A stretch of DNA of 64,000 bases, from assembly GCF_013386825.1 (NCBI RefSeq), contig NZ_JACARC010000065.1, positions 1-64,000 of the forward strand, in the 5' to 3' direction. The notes beneath the pieces are model-generated. The model was not told the DNA's origin. It ran no database searches and was given only the letters and a program-made list of their open reading frames with translations. Position numbers and translations under genes: made by a program. The DNA comes from Pseudomonas sp. IPO3778 (GTDB lineage Bacteria > Pseudomonadota > Gammaproteobacteria > Pseudomonadales > Pseudomonadaceae). Every line of letters begins with the position of its first letter. The first letter of the stretch is position 1. This document shows, piece by piece, positions 30,883 through 40,316 of the stretch.

Positions 30883-31449
30883 ATGATGAAGAAACAACTA
30901 TTGGCGATGGCATTACTGGCAGCTTCCGGGGTAATGGCTACTACCGTGTCTGCAGAAGACGGCACCATCACCATTTCCGGCGAGGTCAAGGGAACGACTT
31001 GCACCATCAGCGGTGGCACTGGCGTTTCGCCAGGTTCGGGGAACAACTTCCCGGTGGTCCTGCCGACCGTCCAGACCTCGGCCCTTTCGACTGGGGGGCA
31101 AACGGCTGGCGCAAAACCGTTCTATGTGTATGTAGGTGGTAGCCCGACGTGCCCGGACGGGACCGTTGTGGCTGTGTTGTACGAGGCTAGCAGCCCGAAC
31201 ATCAATCCGGCCACCGGTAACTTGCGTAACGTTGCAGCCGCGACCCCGGCGACCAACGTTGAAGTACAACTTGTCGACGGTGCCGTGAACCGGCCGATCG
31301 ACCTGCGCTCCGGTCTCAACTCCACGCCGGCAACCATCGTCGGCGGCTTGGCGACCTTGCCTTTCTCGGCACGCTATATCGCCACGGGCGGCGCAGCGGG
31401 TGCGGGCCTGGTCAATACCAGCGTGCAGTACTCCGTTACTTTCCCTTGA
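30883..31449 (+). CDS. Chaperone-usher major fimbrial subunit (CupA1-like)
   Basis: A 188-residue pilin with a signal peptide ending about TVSA-EDG. The mature N-terminus DGTITISGEVKGTTCTISGG provides the donor strand and first Cys. The second Cys is in GSPTCPDG, and the C-terminal strand is VQYSVTF. An AAGGAA site lies before two ATG codons at 30883 and 30886. It is the first gene of a five-gene operon in the order pilin, chaperone, usher, adhesin, chaperone, the same as P. aeruginosa cupA1-A5. The upstream gap is AT-rich. Confidence 0.88.
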   Translation: MMKKQLLAMALLAASGVMATTVSAEDGTITISGEVKGTTCTISGGTGVSPGSGNNFPVVLPTVQTSALSTGGQTAGAKPFYVYVGGSPTCPDGTVVAVLYEASSPNINPATGNLRNVAAATPATNVEVQLVDGAVNRPIDLRSGLNSTPATIVGGLATLPFSARYIATGGAAGAGLVNTSVQYSVTFP

Positions 31450-31544
31450 TTAGGCCGGGCTGATTGCTCCGGCGCTTTTGCCTGAGGTTCTCACCCGGTG
31501 GCGTGATTGCCGGGTGCAGACAATTGTCTATCAAGGAATAAACA

Positions 31545-32336
31545 ATGTTCGATCTTTCAACGACACTCAGCCGTTTTCTGACGTGGGCTGTAGTGGGGCT
31601 CGGGTTGAGCCAGGTGGCCCAGGTGGCCTGCGCCGGGGTCGTTATCAGCGGCACGCGGCAGATTTATCCGGAGCAGCGCCGTGAGATCACGATCCAACTG
31701 AGCAATGATGACCAGCAGGCTCCGCGCCTGGTGCAGGCCTGGGTGGATGCCGGTGATCAACACCAGGCTCGAGAGTTGAGCGACGTTCCTTTCAGCCTTT
31801 CGCCTCCGGTCTTTCGCCTGGATGCGGGAAAGGGGCAGGCCATGCGCCTGGCCTACAACAAGGAGCCACTGCCCAGCGACCGGGAGTCCCTGTTCTGGCT
31901 GAATGTGCTGGAAGTGCCCGCCCGGGTTGACGAGTTTGACCCCTCAACGGAGGAGAGTGAGCGCAATCACCTGCAATTTGCCTTCCGTATCCGCACCAAG
32001 GTGTTCTTCCGGCCGACCGGCTTGCCCGGCAAGGCAGATGAGGCGCCGACACAGCTGCGCTTCAGCCTGCAGCGCAATGCCAAGGGCGTGGTCTTGCAGG
32101 TTCAGAACCCATCGGCGTATCACGTCACGTTCAATGAAATAGCCGTGTCCATGGGCGCACAGCCGGGGGCGCGAGTACTCCCGGTGGAGGCGGGCATGGT
32201 CGTGCCCCACGGTACCCTGAGCCTGCCGATCCGCGAGGCGGTGGCCGTCATTCCTGCTGGCGCCGAAGTGCATTTCAAGTACATCAATGACTATGGCGCG
32301 TTTTCACCCACTCAGCGCGCCGCCTTGCAATTGTGA
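31545..32336 (+). CDS. Periplasmic fimbrial chaperone (CupA2-like)
   Basis: A 263-residue PapD-type chaperone with a signal peptide ending about VACA-GVV. It shows the family motifs ISGTRQIYPEQRREITIQLSN, LVQAWVD, FSLSPPVFRLDAGKGQAMRL and ESLFWLNVLEVP. The Arg and Lys of the subunit-binding cleft are placed as usual (in the TRQ and FRIRTKVFFRP segments). AAGGAATAAACA precedes the ATG. It carries pilin subunits to the usher. Confidence 0.92.
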   Translation: MFDLSTTLSRFLTWAVVGLGLSQVAQVACAGVVISGTRQIYPEQRREITIQLSNDDQQAPRLVQAWVDAGDQHQARELSDVPFSLSPPVFRLDAGKGQAMRLAYNKEPLPSDRESLFWLNVLEVPARVDEFDPSTEESERNHLQFAFRIRTKVFFRPTGLPGKADEAPTQLRFSLQRNAKGVVLQVQNPSAYHVTFNEIAVSMGAQPGARVLPVEAGMVVPHGTLSLPIREAVAVIPAGAEVHFKYINDYGAFSPTQRAALQL

Positions 32337-32432
32337 TCGCGAACACCTGGCCGTTGACGTCGGCTGCATGGCAGCACGCGCCGTTCGCTGTTGAAAACAG
32401 ATTGCCCTAACGCCCTTTCTGAAGTCCTGACT

Positions 32433-35105
32433 ATGCCTACTTACGTTCAACTACGGGTGTACCGTTGCGCCCCGGTTTTGCCCTTCAAGCCTGGAAGGTT
32501 GATGCTTGGCGGGCTGTTCGGCGCGGTATTGTTTTCCTCCGAGGTGGCTTTTGCGACCACACCGACCTTCGACCTGGGGGCGTTCTCCGGCGGCACGGCG
32601 GCCACGGTGGACATGTCGCGTTTCAATGCCAGTAACGTCATGAGCCCTGGTGTTTACCGCGTTGATATCATCGTCAATGGTCAGCGTGTGGGGCGCCGCG
32701 ATATCGACTTTATCTCCCTGGATACGAAACGTGGCGCCGTGCCCTGTTTTTCCCGGCAAATGCTGGAGCAGTTGGGTATTGCGTGGGACAAGGTTGACCG
32801 CGACGCCGGCCTGGACGTGAAAACCAGCCCGCGGCTGGACGGCGCGCTCTGCGGCGACCTGGGGCAATGGATCCCGCTGGCCAGCAGCAATTTTGATGCG
32901 TCGACGCTGGAGTGGTCTGCCAGCGTTCCGCAGCTCTACCTCAAGCAATCCGCCCGGGATTATGTCGATCCGGCCTATTGGGATGACGGCGTCACCGCCG
33001 GCTTGCTCAATTACAATTTCAGTACGTCGGCCCGCACCTCGGGCAACGTAGACGACCGATCCTACCTGGGGCTCAACACGGGCTTTAACCTGGGCAGTTG
33101 GCGTTTGCGGCACCAGGGCGCCCTGAGTCAAAACTCTCGCACTGGCTTGCAGCCTTATCAAAATACCGCGACTTACGTGCAACGCAGCATCGCGCCCTGG
33201 AAATCACAGCTGACCATTGGCGACAGCTTCAGCAGTGGGCAGATCCTCGATGGCGTCCGCATACGTGGCGTGACCCTGGCGACTGACGAGCGCATGTTGC
33301 CGCAATCACAGCAAGGCTATGCGCCGCAGGTTCGTGGTGTGGCAAGCAGCAATGCCACGGTCACGGTCAGCCAGAACGGCTACACCATTTATGAAACCAA
33401 GGTCGCTCCAGGTCCCTTTGTCATCAGTGACTTGTTTGCCACGGGTTCCGGGGGCGACCTGACCGTCAGCGTGACGGAGGTGGACGGACGCCGGAACACC
33501 TTTGTCGTGCCTTACTCGGTGACTCCACAGTTGCTGCGTGCCGACGCAACCCAATACAGCGCCACCTTGGGCGAGGTGCAACAGCGGGGGATCGAAGGCA
33601 AGGCGCCATCGGTGTTCCAGGGCACGTTACAGCGAGGCCTGACCGACGAGCTGACGCTGTATGGCGGCGGCTCATTTTCTGAAGGTTACAACCAGGGCAA
33701 GGTCGGTGTGGCGGTGAATACGCCCCTGGGGGCTTTTTCCCTGGACGGCAGCGGTTCACGCACGAGTGTACCGGGGCAGGGCAATGTGTCTGGCCATAGT
33801 TTTGGCCTGGGCTACAACAAGAACCTGCCGAGCTCGGGTACGCACTTCTTGCTGGGGGCCTATCGTTTTTCGTCGGACGGTTTTCTCAGCTTGCCTGATG
33901 CGATCAACGTGCGTGAACTCGGGCGCCGGAACGAAGACATCAATGGCTATGCCCGTCAGAAAAGTCGTGTTGACGTGACGGTCAGCCAGAAACTCGGGGA
34001 CGGTACGTTGAGCCTGTATGGCAGCTCGGTGGATTACTGGGGCCAGCAGCAAGGGCGCCAGACCTCGTTCACCCTGGGTTACGGCTCGAGTTGGAAAAAA
34101 CTCAACTGGAACGTTTCGGCCCAGCGCTCGCGGATCGAGGACACCCGTCGGTTGACGGATGGTGAACTCGCAGACGAGGTGTTTTTCGGGCGGACTGCGC
34201 AACAGGGGCGCATCGACAATCGCTTCATGCTGTCCCTGTCGATGCCATTGGGCAGTGATTTCAATTCGCCGAGTCTCACTACCACGTTATCCCGTGACAC
34301 CGGTTCGTCCCGCGGTACTCAGCAGCAAGTGGGGATCAACGGGTTGTACGGGGAAAATGCCGAGGGCAGCTACGGGATTTCCGCTAACCGCAGCACCAGC
34401 GGGGACAGCACTTCCAGCGACGTCAATACCTATGCAGGCTACCGCACGCGTGCGGCCAACGTGCGGGTGGGGTACGGGCAGAGCATGGACAGTTCGCAGC
34501 TGTCCTTCAGTGCCGATGGTGCTGTGGTTGCTCACGCGGGTGGCATGACCTTGTCCCAAAGCCTGGGGGAGGCCTCGACGCTGGTTCATGCGCCGAATGC
34601 CGAAGGCGCGATGCTGGGCGGCGCTGGCGGTACTCGTATCGACAGCAGCGGCTACGCCGTCGTGCCGTCACTCAGGGCGTTCCAGAACAACGTGGTTGAA
34701 ATCGACCCCGAAGGCACCTCCCTCGATGTGGAGCTGAAGGAGTCAACCCAGACGGTGGCCCCGACGCTGGGCGCCGTGACCTTGATCACCTTCGAAACGG
34801 TCAGTGGGCGCGCCGTGGTACTCAAGGCCACGCAGAAAAACGGCCAGCCACTGCCGTTCGCGGCCCAGGTGTTCGACGAGCACGGCCGGGAAGTGGGCGT
34901 GGTCGGCCAGGCCAGCAAGGCGTTTGTGCGGGGGATCGCGGACAGCGGAGTGCTGCTGGTCAAGTGGAGCTCGGCGGCTGACGGGCAGTGTCACATCAAC
35001 TACCAGATACCGCCGCAGATCAAGGGCGAACGTCAGGCAAACACCGATCTTCTGCAAGGGCAGTGTGTCGCTGCACCTGGCACCCATGTGCTGACGGGGC
35101 TGTGA
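32433..35105 (+). CDS. Outer-membrane fimbrial usher (CupA3-like)
   Basis: An 890-residue outer-membrane assembly pore. After a signal peptide (about VLFSSEVAFA-TTP) come the N-terminal targeting domain (FNASNVMSPGVYRVDIIVNGQRVGRRDI), the beta-barrel and plug (APQVRGVASSNATVTVSQNGYTIYE and ISDLFATGSGGDLTVSVTEVDG), and two small C-terminal domains (VDGQCHINYQIP-like end with two Cys). Length is normal. The ATG at 32433 is chosen; the ribosome site is weak and coupling to the chaperone is possible. Confidence 0.93.
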   Translation: MPTYVQLRVYRCAPVLPFKPGRLMLGGLFGAVLFSSEVAFATTPTFDLGAFSGGTAATVDMSRFNASNVMSPGVYRVDIIVNGQRVGRRDIDFISLDTKRGAVPCFSRQMLEQLGIAWDKVDRDAGLDVKTSPRLDGALCGDLGQWIPLASSNFDASTLEWSASVPQLYLKQSARDYVDPAYWDDGVTAGLLNYNFSTSARTSGNVDDRSYLGLNTGFNLGSWRLRHQGALSQNSRTGLQPYQNTATYVQRSIAPWKSQLTIGDSFSSGQILDGVRIRGVTLATDERMLPQSQQGYAPQVRGVASSNATVTVSQNGYTIYETKVAPGPFVISDLFATGSGGDLTVSVTEVDGRRNTFVVPYSVTPQLLRADATQYSATLGEVQQRGIEGKAPSVFQGTLQRGLTDELTLYGGGSFSEGYNQGKVGVAVNTPLGAFSLDGSGSRTSVPGQGNVSGHSFGLGYNKNLPSSGTHFLLGAYRFSSDGFLSLPDAINVRELGRRNEDINGYARQKSRVDVTVSQKLGDGTLSLYGSSVDYWGQQQGRQTSFTLGYGSSWKKLNWNVSAQRSRIEDTRRLTDGELADEVFFGRTAQQGRIDNRFMLSLSMPLGSDFNSPSLTTTLSRDTGSSRGTQQQVGINGLYGENAEGSYGISANRSTSGDSTSSDVNTYAGYRTRAANVRVGYGQSMDSSQLSFSADGAVVAHAGGMTLSQSLGEASTLVHAPNAEGAMLGGAGGTRIDSSGYAVVPSLRAFQNNVVEIDPEGTSLDVELKESTQTVAPTLGAVTLITFETVSGRAVVLKATQKNGQPLPFAAQVFDEHGREVGVVGQASKAFVRGIADSGVLLVKWSSAADGQCHINYQIPPQIKGERQANTDLLQGQCVAAPGTHVLTGL

Positions 35106-35155
35106 CGATGGCGAGCTTACTGAGCGATTCAAACTGTTTCGGGGGATATGGAAAA

Positions 35156-36265
35156 ATGCTTATTCGTTTTTGCTGCGCGATGTTCACGAGGCTGTTGTGG
35201 CAGTCAAAGCCGCCCAAAGGGCACAAAAGGCCGGGTGGAATGGTGTGGTGCATGTCGTCCAGTATGTTGTTGCTCAGCGGTGCACTGCTGTCCAACACGG
35301 CTTATGGGATTGCTACCTGCTCACGTGGGCCAAGTCTCACCGTGTCCACCCCTGCGATAGTGGATGTACCCGCAAACGCAGTAGTGGGCCAGGTCATCGG
35401 AAATACTAATGGGTACAGTTTCGGCATGGTCGACGCCATCCGGTGTACGGGATATGACGATTGGATTATTCGCAGCTCCCGCTACCGGCTGAACGGCATT
35501 GATATAGGCCAGTTCCTCAGCCACTCCGGGCTACGAATGCCGATTATCTCCAGTGGTGTACCCGGTATTGGTTTCGCAATGAGAGCTGCAGATACAAACG
35601 GTGGCTACGTGGCCATCGGCCCTTCCTTGAACCCACCTTTACATACAACCGGTAACCGGCTTGGCGTTTGGGGGTTCAAGGCCGTCGTTTACATGGTGGT
35701 TACCGGTCCGACCACGGGTGGAACGTATGGTGGCGGATTTTTAGGGTTCTTTTCCCTGGAAGCGTCGACCGGTGGATCTACTCACGAGACGAGGCTTCCA
35801 AGCATTGACTTCAGAGCGCCGCGCAGGCCTACCTGCAGCGTTTCGACGCCATCGGTGCGAATGTCGCTGGGGACGGTGTCGGTCAAGGCTTTCAAAGGGG
35901 TCGGCAGTAATGCCGGCACTACCACTGAAAATATCACCTTGAGCTGCAGTGGAGGTGAGGGCAGTTCCCGTGATGTGCTGATCACGTTGACCGACCAGAC
36001 CCAACCGGCCAACCGCACGGACGTGCTGTCACTCACCCGCGCGTCAACCGCCAGCGGTGTGGCCTTGCAACTGTTACGCGGGCCCACGCTGATCCGCTAT
36101 GGCGCTGACTCCTCCGTCATCGGCAACCCCAACCAATGGTTGGCAGGCAGCACAGGCAATGGCACGTTCTCTATCCCCCTGACTGCCCGTTATATCCAGA
36201 CCGAACGCGATATCACCGCAGGCACAGCCAACGGTGTGGCAACGTTCACCATGGCCTATCGCTGA
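35156..36265 (+). CDS. Fimbrial tip adhesin (CupA4-like)
   Basis: A 369-residue two-domain fimbrial protein. A signal sequence (MSSSMLLLSGALLSNTAYG) is followed by an N-terminal lectin-like domain of about 200 residues, then a pilin domain beginning PTCSVSTPSVRMSLGTVSV and ending ANGVATFTMAYR. The start is uncertain: ATG 35108, 35156 and 35240 are all in frame; 35156 has a GGGGGA stretch upstream. The adhesin domain is not recognisable by eye, as is usual for these variable domains. Its stop overlaps the next start (TGATG). Confidence 0.82.
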   Translation: MLIRFCCAMFTRLLWQSKPPKGHKRPGGMVWCMSSSMLLLSGALLSNTAYGIATCSRGPSLTVSTPAIVDVPANAVVGQVIGNTNGYSFGMVDAIRCTGYDDWIIRSSRYRLNGIDIGQFLSHSGLRMPIISSGVPGIGFAMRAADTNGGYVAIGPSLNPPLHTTGNRLGVWGFKAVVYMVVTGPTTGGTYGGGFLGFFSLEASTGGSTHETRLPSIDFRAPRRPTCSVSTPSVRMSLGTVSVKAFKGVGSNAGTTTENITLSCSGGEGSSRDVLITLTDQTQPANRTDVLSLTRASTASGVALQLLRGPTLIRYGADSSVIGNPNQWLAGSTGNGTFSIPLTARYIQTERDITAGTANGVATFTMAYR

Positions 36266-37011
36266 TGGCGGTGATTTTTAATCCGGCGGTGTTGGCGACA
36301 AGTCTGGCGCTGCTGCTGATTTCAGGCTCGCTGCGGGCGGAAATAGTGATTGATCGCACCCGGGTGGTCTATCCGGCGCCGGCACGGGAGGTCACGGTCA
36401 ATCTGAAAAACGAGAGCAGTGGTCCGCGCTTGGTACAAGCCTGGATCGACGACGGGGATGCGCAGCTGGCACCCGAACTCAGCGATGTGCCCTTTAGCCT
36501 GAGCCCGCCCATCGTGCGCATGGAGCCGGGGCAAGGCAAGGCGTTGCGACTGACGTTCAACGAGAGGGAGGGCGCCGCGCTGCCCACGGACCGGGAGTCG
36601 GTATTCTGGCTCAACGTACTGGGCGTTCCTCCCAGCCCCGAAGGCCACGCCAATACTGTGCAAGTGGCGTTTCGCACGCGGATCAAACTGTTTCTGCGCC
36701 CCAAGGTGCTGTCGACGTCCAGTCTGGAGGCTGCCCGGGCGCTGAAATGGCGCAAGCTTGCCGGGCCTGAACCGAGGCTTGGGGTCAGCAATCCGAGCGC
36801 CTATTACGTGACCCTTTCCAACGTAGTGTTGACCGTCAATGGCGCGCAAAGCAGTAGCGACGACCCGCCGATGATCGCGCCGCATTCGGCCGAGGTGGTG
36901 CTTCTGACAGGGGCTGACCGGTCCCAGGACAAGCCCGGGATACGTTTCACGACCATTGACGACAACGGATCAACACAAACCCATCAAGCCGAATGGACAT
37001 CCGATGAGTAA
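36265..37011 (+). CDS. Second periplasmic fimbrial chaperone (CupA5-like)
   Basis: A 248-residue PapD-type chaperone, clearly similar to the first one (LVQAWIDDGDAQLAPELSDVPFSLSPPIVRMEPGQGKALRL and ESVFWLNVLGVPP). The signal peptide ends about LISGSLRA-EIV. Its ATG overlaps the adhesin stop codon by one base. The last 28 bases run into the 3' end of the convergent LysR gene. A dedicated chaperone next to the adhesin suggests that it serves that subunit. Confidence 0.92.
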   Translation: MAVIFNPAVLATSLALLLISGSLRAEIVIDRTRVVYPAPAREVTVNLKNESSGPRLVQAWIDDGDAQLAPELSDVPFSLSPPIVRMEPGQGKALRLTFNEREGAALPTDRESVFWLNVLGVPPSPEGHANTVQVAFRTRIKLFLRPKVLSTSSLEAARALKWRKLAGPEPRLGVSNPSAYYVTLSNVVLTVNGAQSSSDDPPMIAPHSAEVVLLTGADRSQDKPGIRFTTIDDNGSTQTHQAEWTSDE

Positions 37012-37874
37012 TCCAGCCGGGTTGCCAGGTTTATAAACGCCAGGGTGGCCGGAGACGATTGGCGTTGATCCAGCACGGCCAGCCCCACCTGACGCTTGAC
37101 CGCCGGTGCCAGCGGCTTCTTCAAATAACCTGGGTCGTTCGTCTGCGGCAGTGACAACTCGGCAACGAGGGTCACGCCATCCCCGCGCCGCACCGTATCC
37201 AGGGTGCTCAGTAACTGTGAACAGCGGTAGCGAATATCCGGCTTGAGGCCGGCCCCGAGGAACAGGCGCGAGACCAACTCCGCCGACCCGGCCTGGGTCA
37301 GGATGAACGGGTCGTTGCACAACTGCTTCAAGCTGATCCCGGGCTGGAGGGCGCAAGGATGGTTCACGGGCAGGAGGGCGACCAGTTGGTCCTCGATCAA
37401 GGGAAAGGTGTCGAAACGGTCGTCGGGCAAGACCACAAACGCGACATCGATGCGCCGCTCCTCCAGCCATTGCACCACCTGGGGATCCGGCCCTTCATCG
37501 ACGTGCACCTCTATGCCCGGGTGCACCTGGCGAAAGCGCTGCAGAATCCTGGGTAACAACCGAGTCGACGAGGTGGGCCCGAACGACCCGATGCGCAGCG
37601 TGCCGCGTTTCATCCCGCGAGCATCAGCGGCTTCCTGTTGCAGTGTATTGGCCAGCCCGAGCATGGCCCGGGCACGCAGCAGCAACTGTTGACCGATATC
37701 GCTGAGTTCCACCCGGGACTGGTGACGGCGAATCAGTTCCACACCGAGTTCCTGCTCCAGGGATTTGATTGCGTGGGACACCGCCGACTGGCTGATGCCC
37801 AAGCGATTGGCGGCGCTGGTGAAGCCTTGCAGCTCGGCCACCAGGGAGAAGATTTCCAGTTGGGTAAGGGTCAT
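36984..37874 (-). CDS. LysR-family regulator of the adjacent DMT exporter
   Basis: A 296-residue LysR protein with N-terminal winged helix (LTQLEIFSLVAELQGFTSAANRLGISQSAVSHAIKSLEQELG) and periplasmic-binding-like effector domain. Divergent from a DMT-superfamily gene with 77 bp between them, the usual regulator-target layout. A 16-bp perfect palindrome at 37873-37888 overlaps its own start codon. The 3' end overlaps the fimbrial chaperone gene by 28 bp on the opposite strand. Confidence 0.9.
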   Translation of the reverse strand: MTLTQLEIFSLVAELQGFTSAANRLGISQSAVSHAIKSLEQELGVELIRRHQSRVELSDIGQQLLLRARAMLGLANTLQQEAADARGMKRGTLRIGSFGPTSSTRLLPRILQRFRQVHPGIEVHVDEGPDPQVVQWLEERRIDVAFVVLPDDRFDTFPLIEDQLVALLPVNHPCALQPGISLKQLCNDPFILTQAGSAELVSRLFLGAGLKPDIRYRCSQLLSTLDTVRRGDGVTLVAELSLPQTNDPGYLKKPLAPAVKRQVGLAVLDQRQSSPATLAFINLATRLDYSSDVHSA

Positions 37875-37888
37875 GAGTATTTACTCAT
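37873..37888. promoter_or_regulatory. Palindrome overlapping the LysR start
   Basis: ATGAGTA-TT-TACTCAT is a perfect 7-bp inverted repeat covering the first bases of the LysR coding sequence and its leader. It is placed to let the regulator bind and repress itself, which is inference only. Confidence 0.4.
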
Positions 37889-37951
37889 TTTACGATGACA
37901 AGGGATTAGCTGAACAATAAGTCATTCCCGTGTTTGTTGAGTAGAAATCTG

Positions 37952-38875
37952 ATGCCCCCGACCTCTGACCGTCTCACCTATCTGAAACTGGCGGCCGTGA
38001 CCATGATCTGGGGCGGCACTTTCGTTGCTGGCCGCTACCTGGCCGCAGGCCTGGACCCATTGCTGGCGGCGACGGTGCGCTTTGTGCTGGCCAGCCTGGC
38101 CCTTGTGGTCTTCCTGAGTGTCGCGCGGGTTCGTCTGGTGCGCCCGAGCCGCACGCAACTGATGCAGCTGACCATGCTGGGATTTTTCGGGATCTTTTTC
38201 TACAACCTGTGCTTTTTCTACGGGCTGCATTACATCAACGCGTCCCGGGCGTCGTTGATCGTGGCGCTGAACCCGGCGGTGATTGGCCTGGCCTCGTGGC
38301 TGCTGTTCAAGGAACGCTTGGGGCCGCTTAAACTTCAGGGTATCGCGCTGTGCCTGGGCGGTGCGGGCCTGGTGATCGTCAGTCGCAACCCGCAGTTGTT
38401 ACAGGGCAAGGCCGATGCATGGATCGGTGACTTGCTGATTCTTGGCTGTGTGCTGGGGTGGGGCGTGTACTCGCTGTTCTCCCGCAGCCTCAACCTGAGC
38501 CTTGGGCCGTTGCAAACCGTGACCTGGTCGATCCTGCTGGGAACGCTGATGCTGACGGTCACGACCCTGGCGACGGGCCGATTGACGGTGGAGGCGTTGG
38601 GCGCCATCGATCGCCCCCAACTGATGAGCCTGTTGTACCTGGGCGTGTTGGGTTCGGCGCTGGCCTACATCGGCTACTACGATGGCCTGCGCCGCATCGG
38701 CGCCACCCGTGCGGGTGTTTTTATCGCCCTCAACCCGCTGACGGCGGTCATCTGCGGAGCATTGTTACTCGGCGAACAACTGACCGCGCCGATGCTGCTG
38801 GGCGGGGCGGTGATCCTGCTGGGCATCTACCTGTGCAACAAACCGCTTGCGCCCGCCCGGGCAATGGGGATTTGA
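37952..38875 (+). CDS. EamA/DMT-superfamily transporter
   Basis: A 307-residue inner-membrane carrier with ten predicted spans in two EamA repeats (first about residues 10-140, beginning KLAAVTMIWGGTFVAGRYLAAG; second from GDLLILGCVLGWGVYSLFSRS). Conserved loops YINASRASLIVALNPAVIGL and GATRAGVFIALNPLTAVICGALLLGE are typical. Likely an exporter of a small metabolite; the substrate cannot be told. The ATG at 37952 is used; a TTG six codons earlier is unlikely. Controlled probably by the divergent LysR gene. Confidence 0.9.
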   Translation: MPPTSDRLTYLKLAAVTMIWGGTFVAGRYLAAGLDPLLAATVRFVLASLALVVFLSVARVRLVRPSRTQLMQLTMLGFFGIFFYNLCFFYGLHYINASRASLIVALNPAVIGLASWLLFKERLGPLKLQGIALCLGGAGLVIVSRNPQLLQGKADAWIGDLLILGCVLGWGVYSLFSRSLNLSLGPLQTVTWSILLGTLMLTVTTLATGRLTVEALGAIDRPQLMSLLYLGVLGSALAYIGYYDGLRRIGATRAGVFIALNPLTAVICGALLLGEQLTAPMLLGGAVILLGIYLCNKPLAPARAMGI

Positions 38876-39121
38876 TAAGAGAGCGGACAAAGAGGGTTAC
38901 GCTGTGTAGAATCGATTTACGCATACAAGAATATGGACTTGCGACTACGCAAGCCACGCCTGTCAGAGACCGATCCAACCATGAAGCTACTCGGGTCCCC
39001 CCTCATCTTCGGTGACTTCCTCGCCCGCAGCGTGCGGGGTATCTCCTGTGCGCCACCTGGCCACCTCATCCTTGCTCGCAACTGACTATTTGTTAAGCAC
39101 AAGAATGATGAGGCACCGAAA

Positions 39122-40198
39122 ATGACAGACGTATATGAAAACCCAATGGGCCTGATGGGCTTTGAATTCATCGAATTCGCATCGCCAACCCCGGGCACCC
39201 TGGAGCCGATCTTCGAGATCATGGGTTTCACCAAAGTCGCGACCCATCGCTCCAAGAACGTGCACCTGTTCCGCCAGGGCGAGATCAACCTGATCCTCAA
39301 CAACGAACCCAACAGCATCGCCTCCTACTTTGCGGCCGAGCACGGCCCGTCGGTGTGCGGCATGGCGTTTCGCGTCAAGGATTCGCAACAGGCCTACAAC
39401 CGGGCCCTGGAACTGGGCGCCCAGCCCATCCATATCGAAACCGGCCCGATGGAACTGAACCTGCCGGCCATCAAGGGCATTGGCGGCGCGCCGCTTTACC
39501 TGATCGACCGCTTCGGCGAAGGCAGCTCGATCTATGACATCGACTTCGTGTACCTCGAAGGCGTTGAGCGCAACCCGGCAGGTGCCGGCCTGAAAGTCAT
39601 CGACCACCTGACCCACAACGTGTACCGCGGGCGCATGGCCTACTGGGCGAATTTCTACGAGAAGTTGTTCAACTTCCGTGAAGCGCGCTATTTCGATATC
39701 AAGGGCGAGTACACCGGCCTGACCTCCAAGGCCATGAGCGCCCCGGACGGCATGATCCGCATCCCGCTGAACGAAGAGTCGTCCAAGGGCGCCGGCCAGA
39801 TCGAAGAGTTCCTGATGCAGTTCAACGGCGAGGGTATCCAGCATGTGGCCTTCCTCACCAATGACCTGGTCACGACCTGGGACGCGTTGAAAAAGATCGG
39901 CATGCGCTTCATGACCGCGCCGCCCGACACCTACTACGAAATGCTCGAAGGCCGCCTGCCGAACCACGGTGAGCCGGTGGACCAACTGCAAGCACGGGGC
40001 ATCCTGCTGGACGGCTCGTCAGTGGCAGGCGACAAGCGCCTGCTGCTGCAGATTTTCTCGGAAACCCTGATGGGCCCGGTGTTCTTCGAGTTTATCCAGC
40101 GTAAAGGTGATGACGGCTTCGGTGAAGGTAACTTCAAGGCACTGTTCGAATCCATCGAGCGCGACCAGGTACGTCGCGGTGTGCTCACCGCTGACTGA
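39122..40198 (+). CDS. hppD: 4-hydroxyphenylpyruvate dioxygenase
   Basis: A 358-residue non-haem iron enzyme that turns 4-hydroxyphenylpyruvate into homogentisate in tyrosine breakdown. Two VOC domains are seen; the iron ligands are His in VIDHLTHNVYRG, His in EGIQHVAFLTND and Glu in GPVFFEFIQRKG. It begins MTDVYENPMGLMGFEFIEFA, as in other Pseudomonas HPPDs. It stands alone; the 246-bp upstream gap shows no clear promoter and only a doubtful 34-codon frame. A REP doublet follows it. Confidence 0.97.
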   Translation: MTDVYENPMGLMGFEFIEFASPTPGTLEPIFEIMGFTKVATHRSKNVHLFRQGEINLILNNEPNSIASYFAAEHGPSVCGMAFRVKDSQQAYNRALELGAQPIHIETGPMELNLPAIKGIGGAPLYLIDRFGEGSSIYDIDFVYLEGVERNPAGAGLKVIDHLTHNVYRGRMAYWANFYEKLFNFREARYFDIKGEYTGLTSKAMSAPDGMIRIPLNEESSKGAGQIEEFLMQFNGEGIQHVAFLTNDLVTTWDALKKIGMRFMTAPPDTYYEMLEGRLPNHGEPVDQLQARGILLDGSSVAGDKRLLLQIFSETLMGPVFFEFIQRKGDDGFGEGNFKALFESIERDQVRRGVLTAD

Positions 40199-40212
40199 TC
40201 CTGCTTTCTGCA

Positions 40213-40304
40213 GGAGCGGGCTGGCTCGCGAAGAACGTTAACGAAAACGCGTACATTCTGGATGAACGCGTTGCTCTCAGGTTCTTCGCGAGCCAGCTCG
40301 CTCC
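40213..40304. repeat. REP doublet (REPIN-like) after hppD
   Basis: Two inverted copies of a REP-type palindromic unit lie head to head: GGAGCGGGCTGGCTCGCG AAGAAC at 40213-40236 and its near complement at 40281-40304, with a 44-bp core between. It lies in the hppD/rarD convergent gap, the usual place for such elements. Confidence 0.85.
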
Positions 40305-40316
40305 AACAGGTTCACA

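Noticed and set aside
38981..39085. 34-codon frame (starting MKLLGSPLIFGDF) upstream of hppD
   Set aside because: It has no ribosome site and no run of tyrosine or phenylalanine codons that would suggest an attenuating leader peptide. It could be a relic, but the evidence is too thin to list as a gene.
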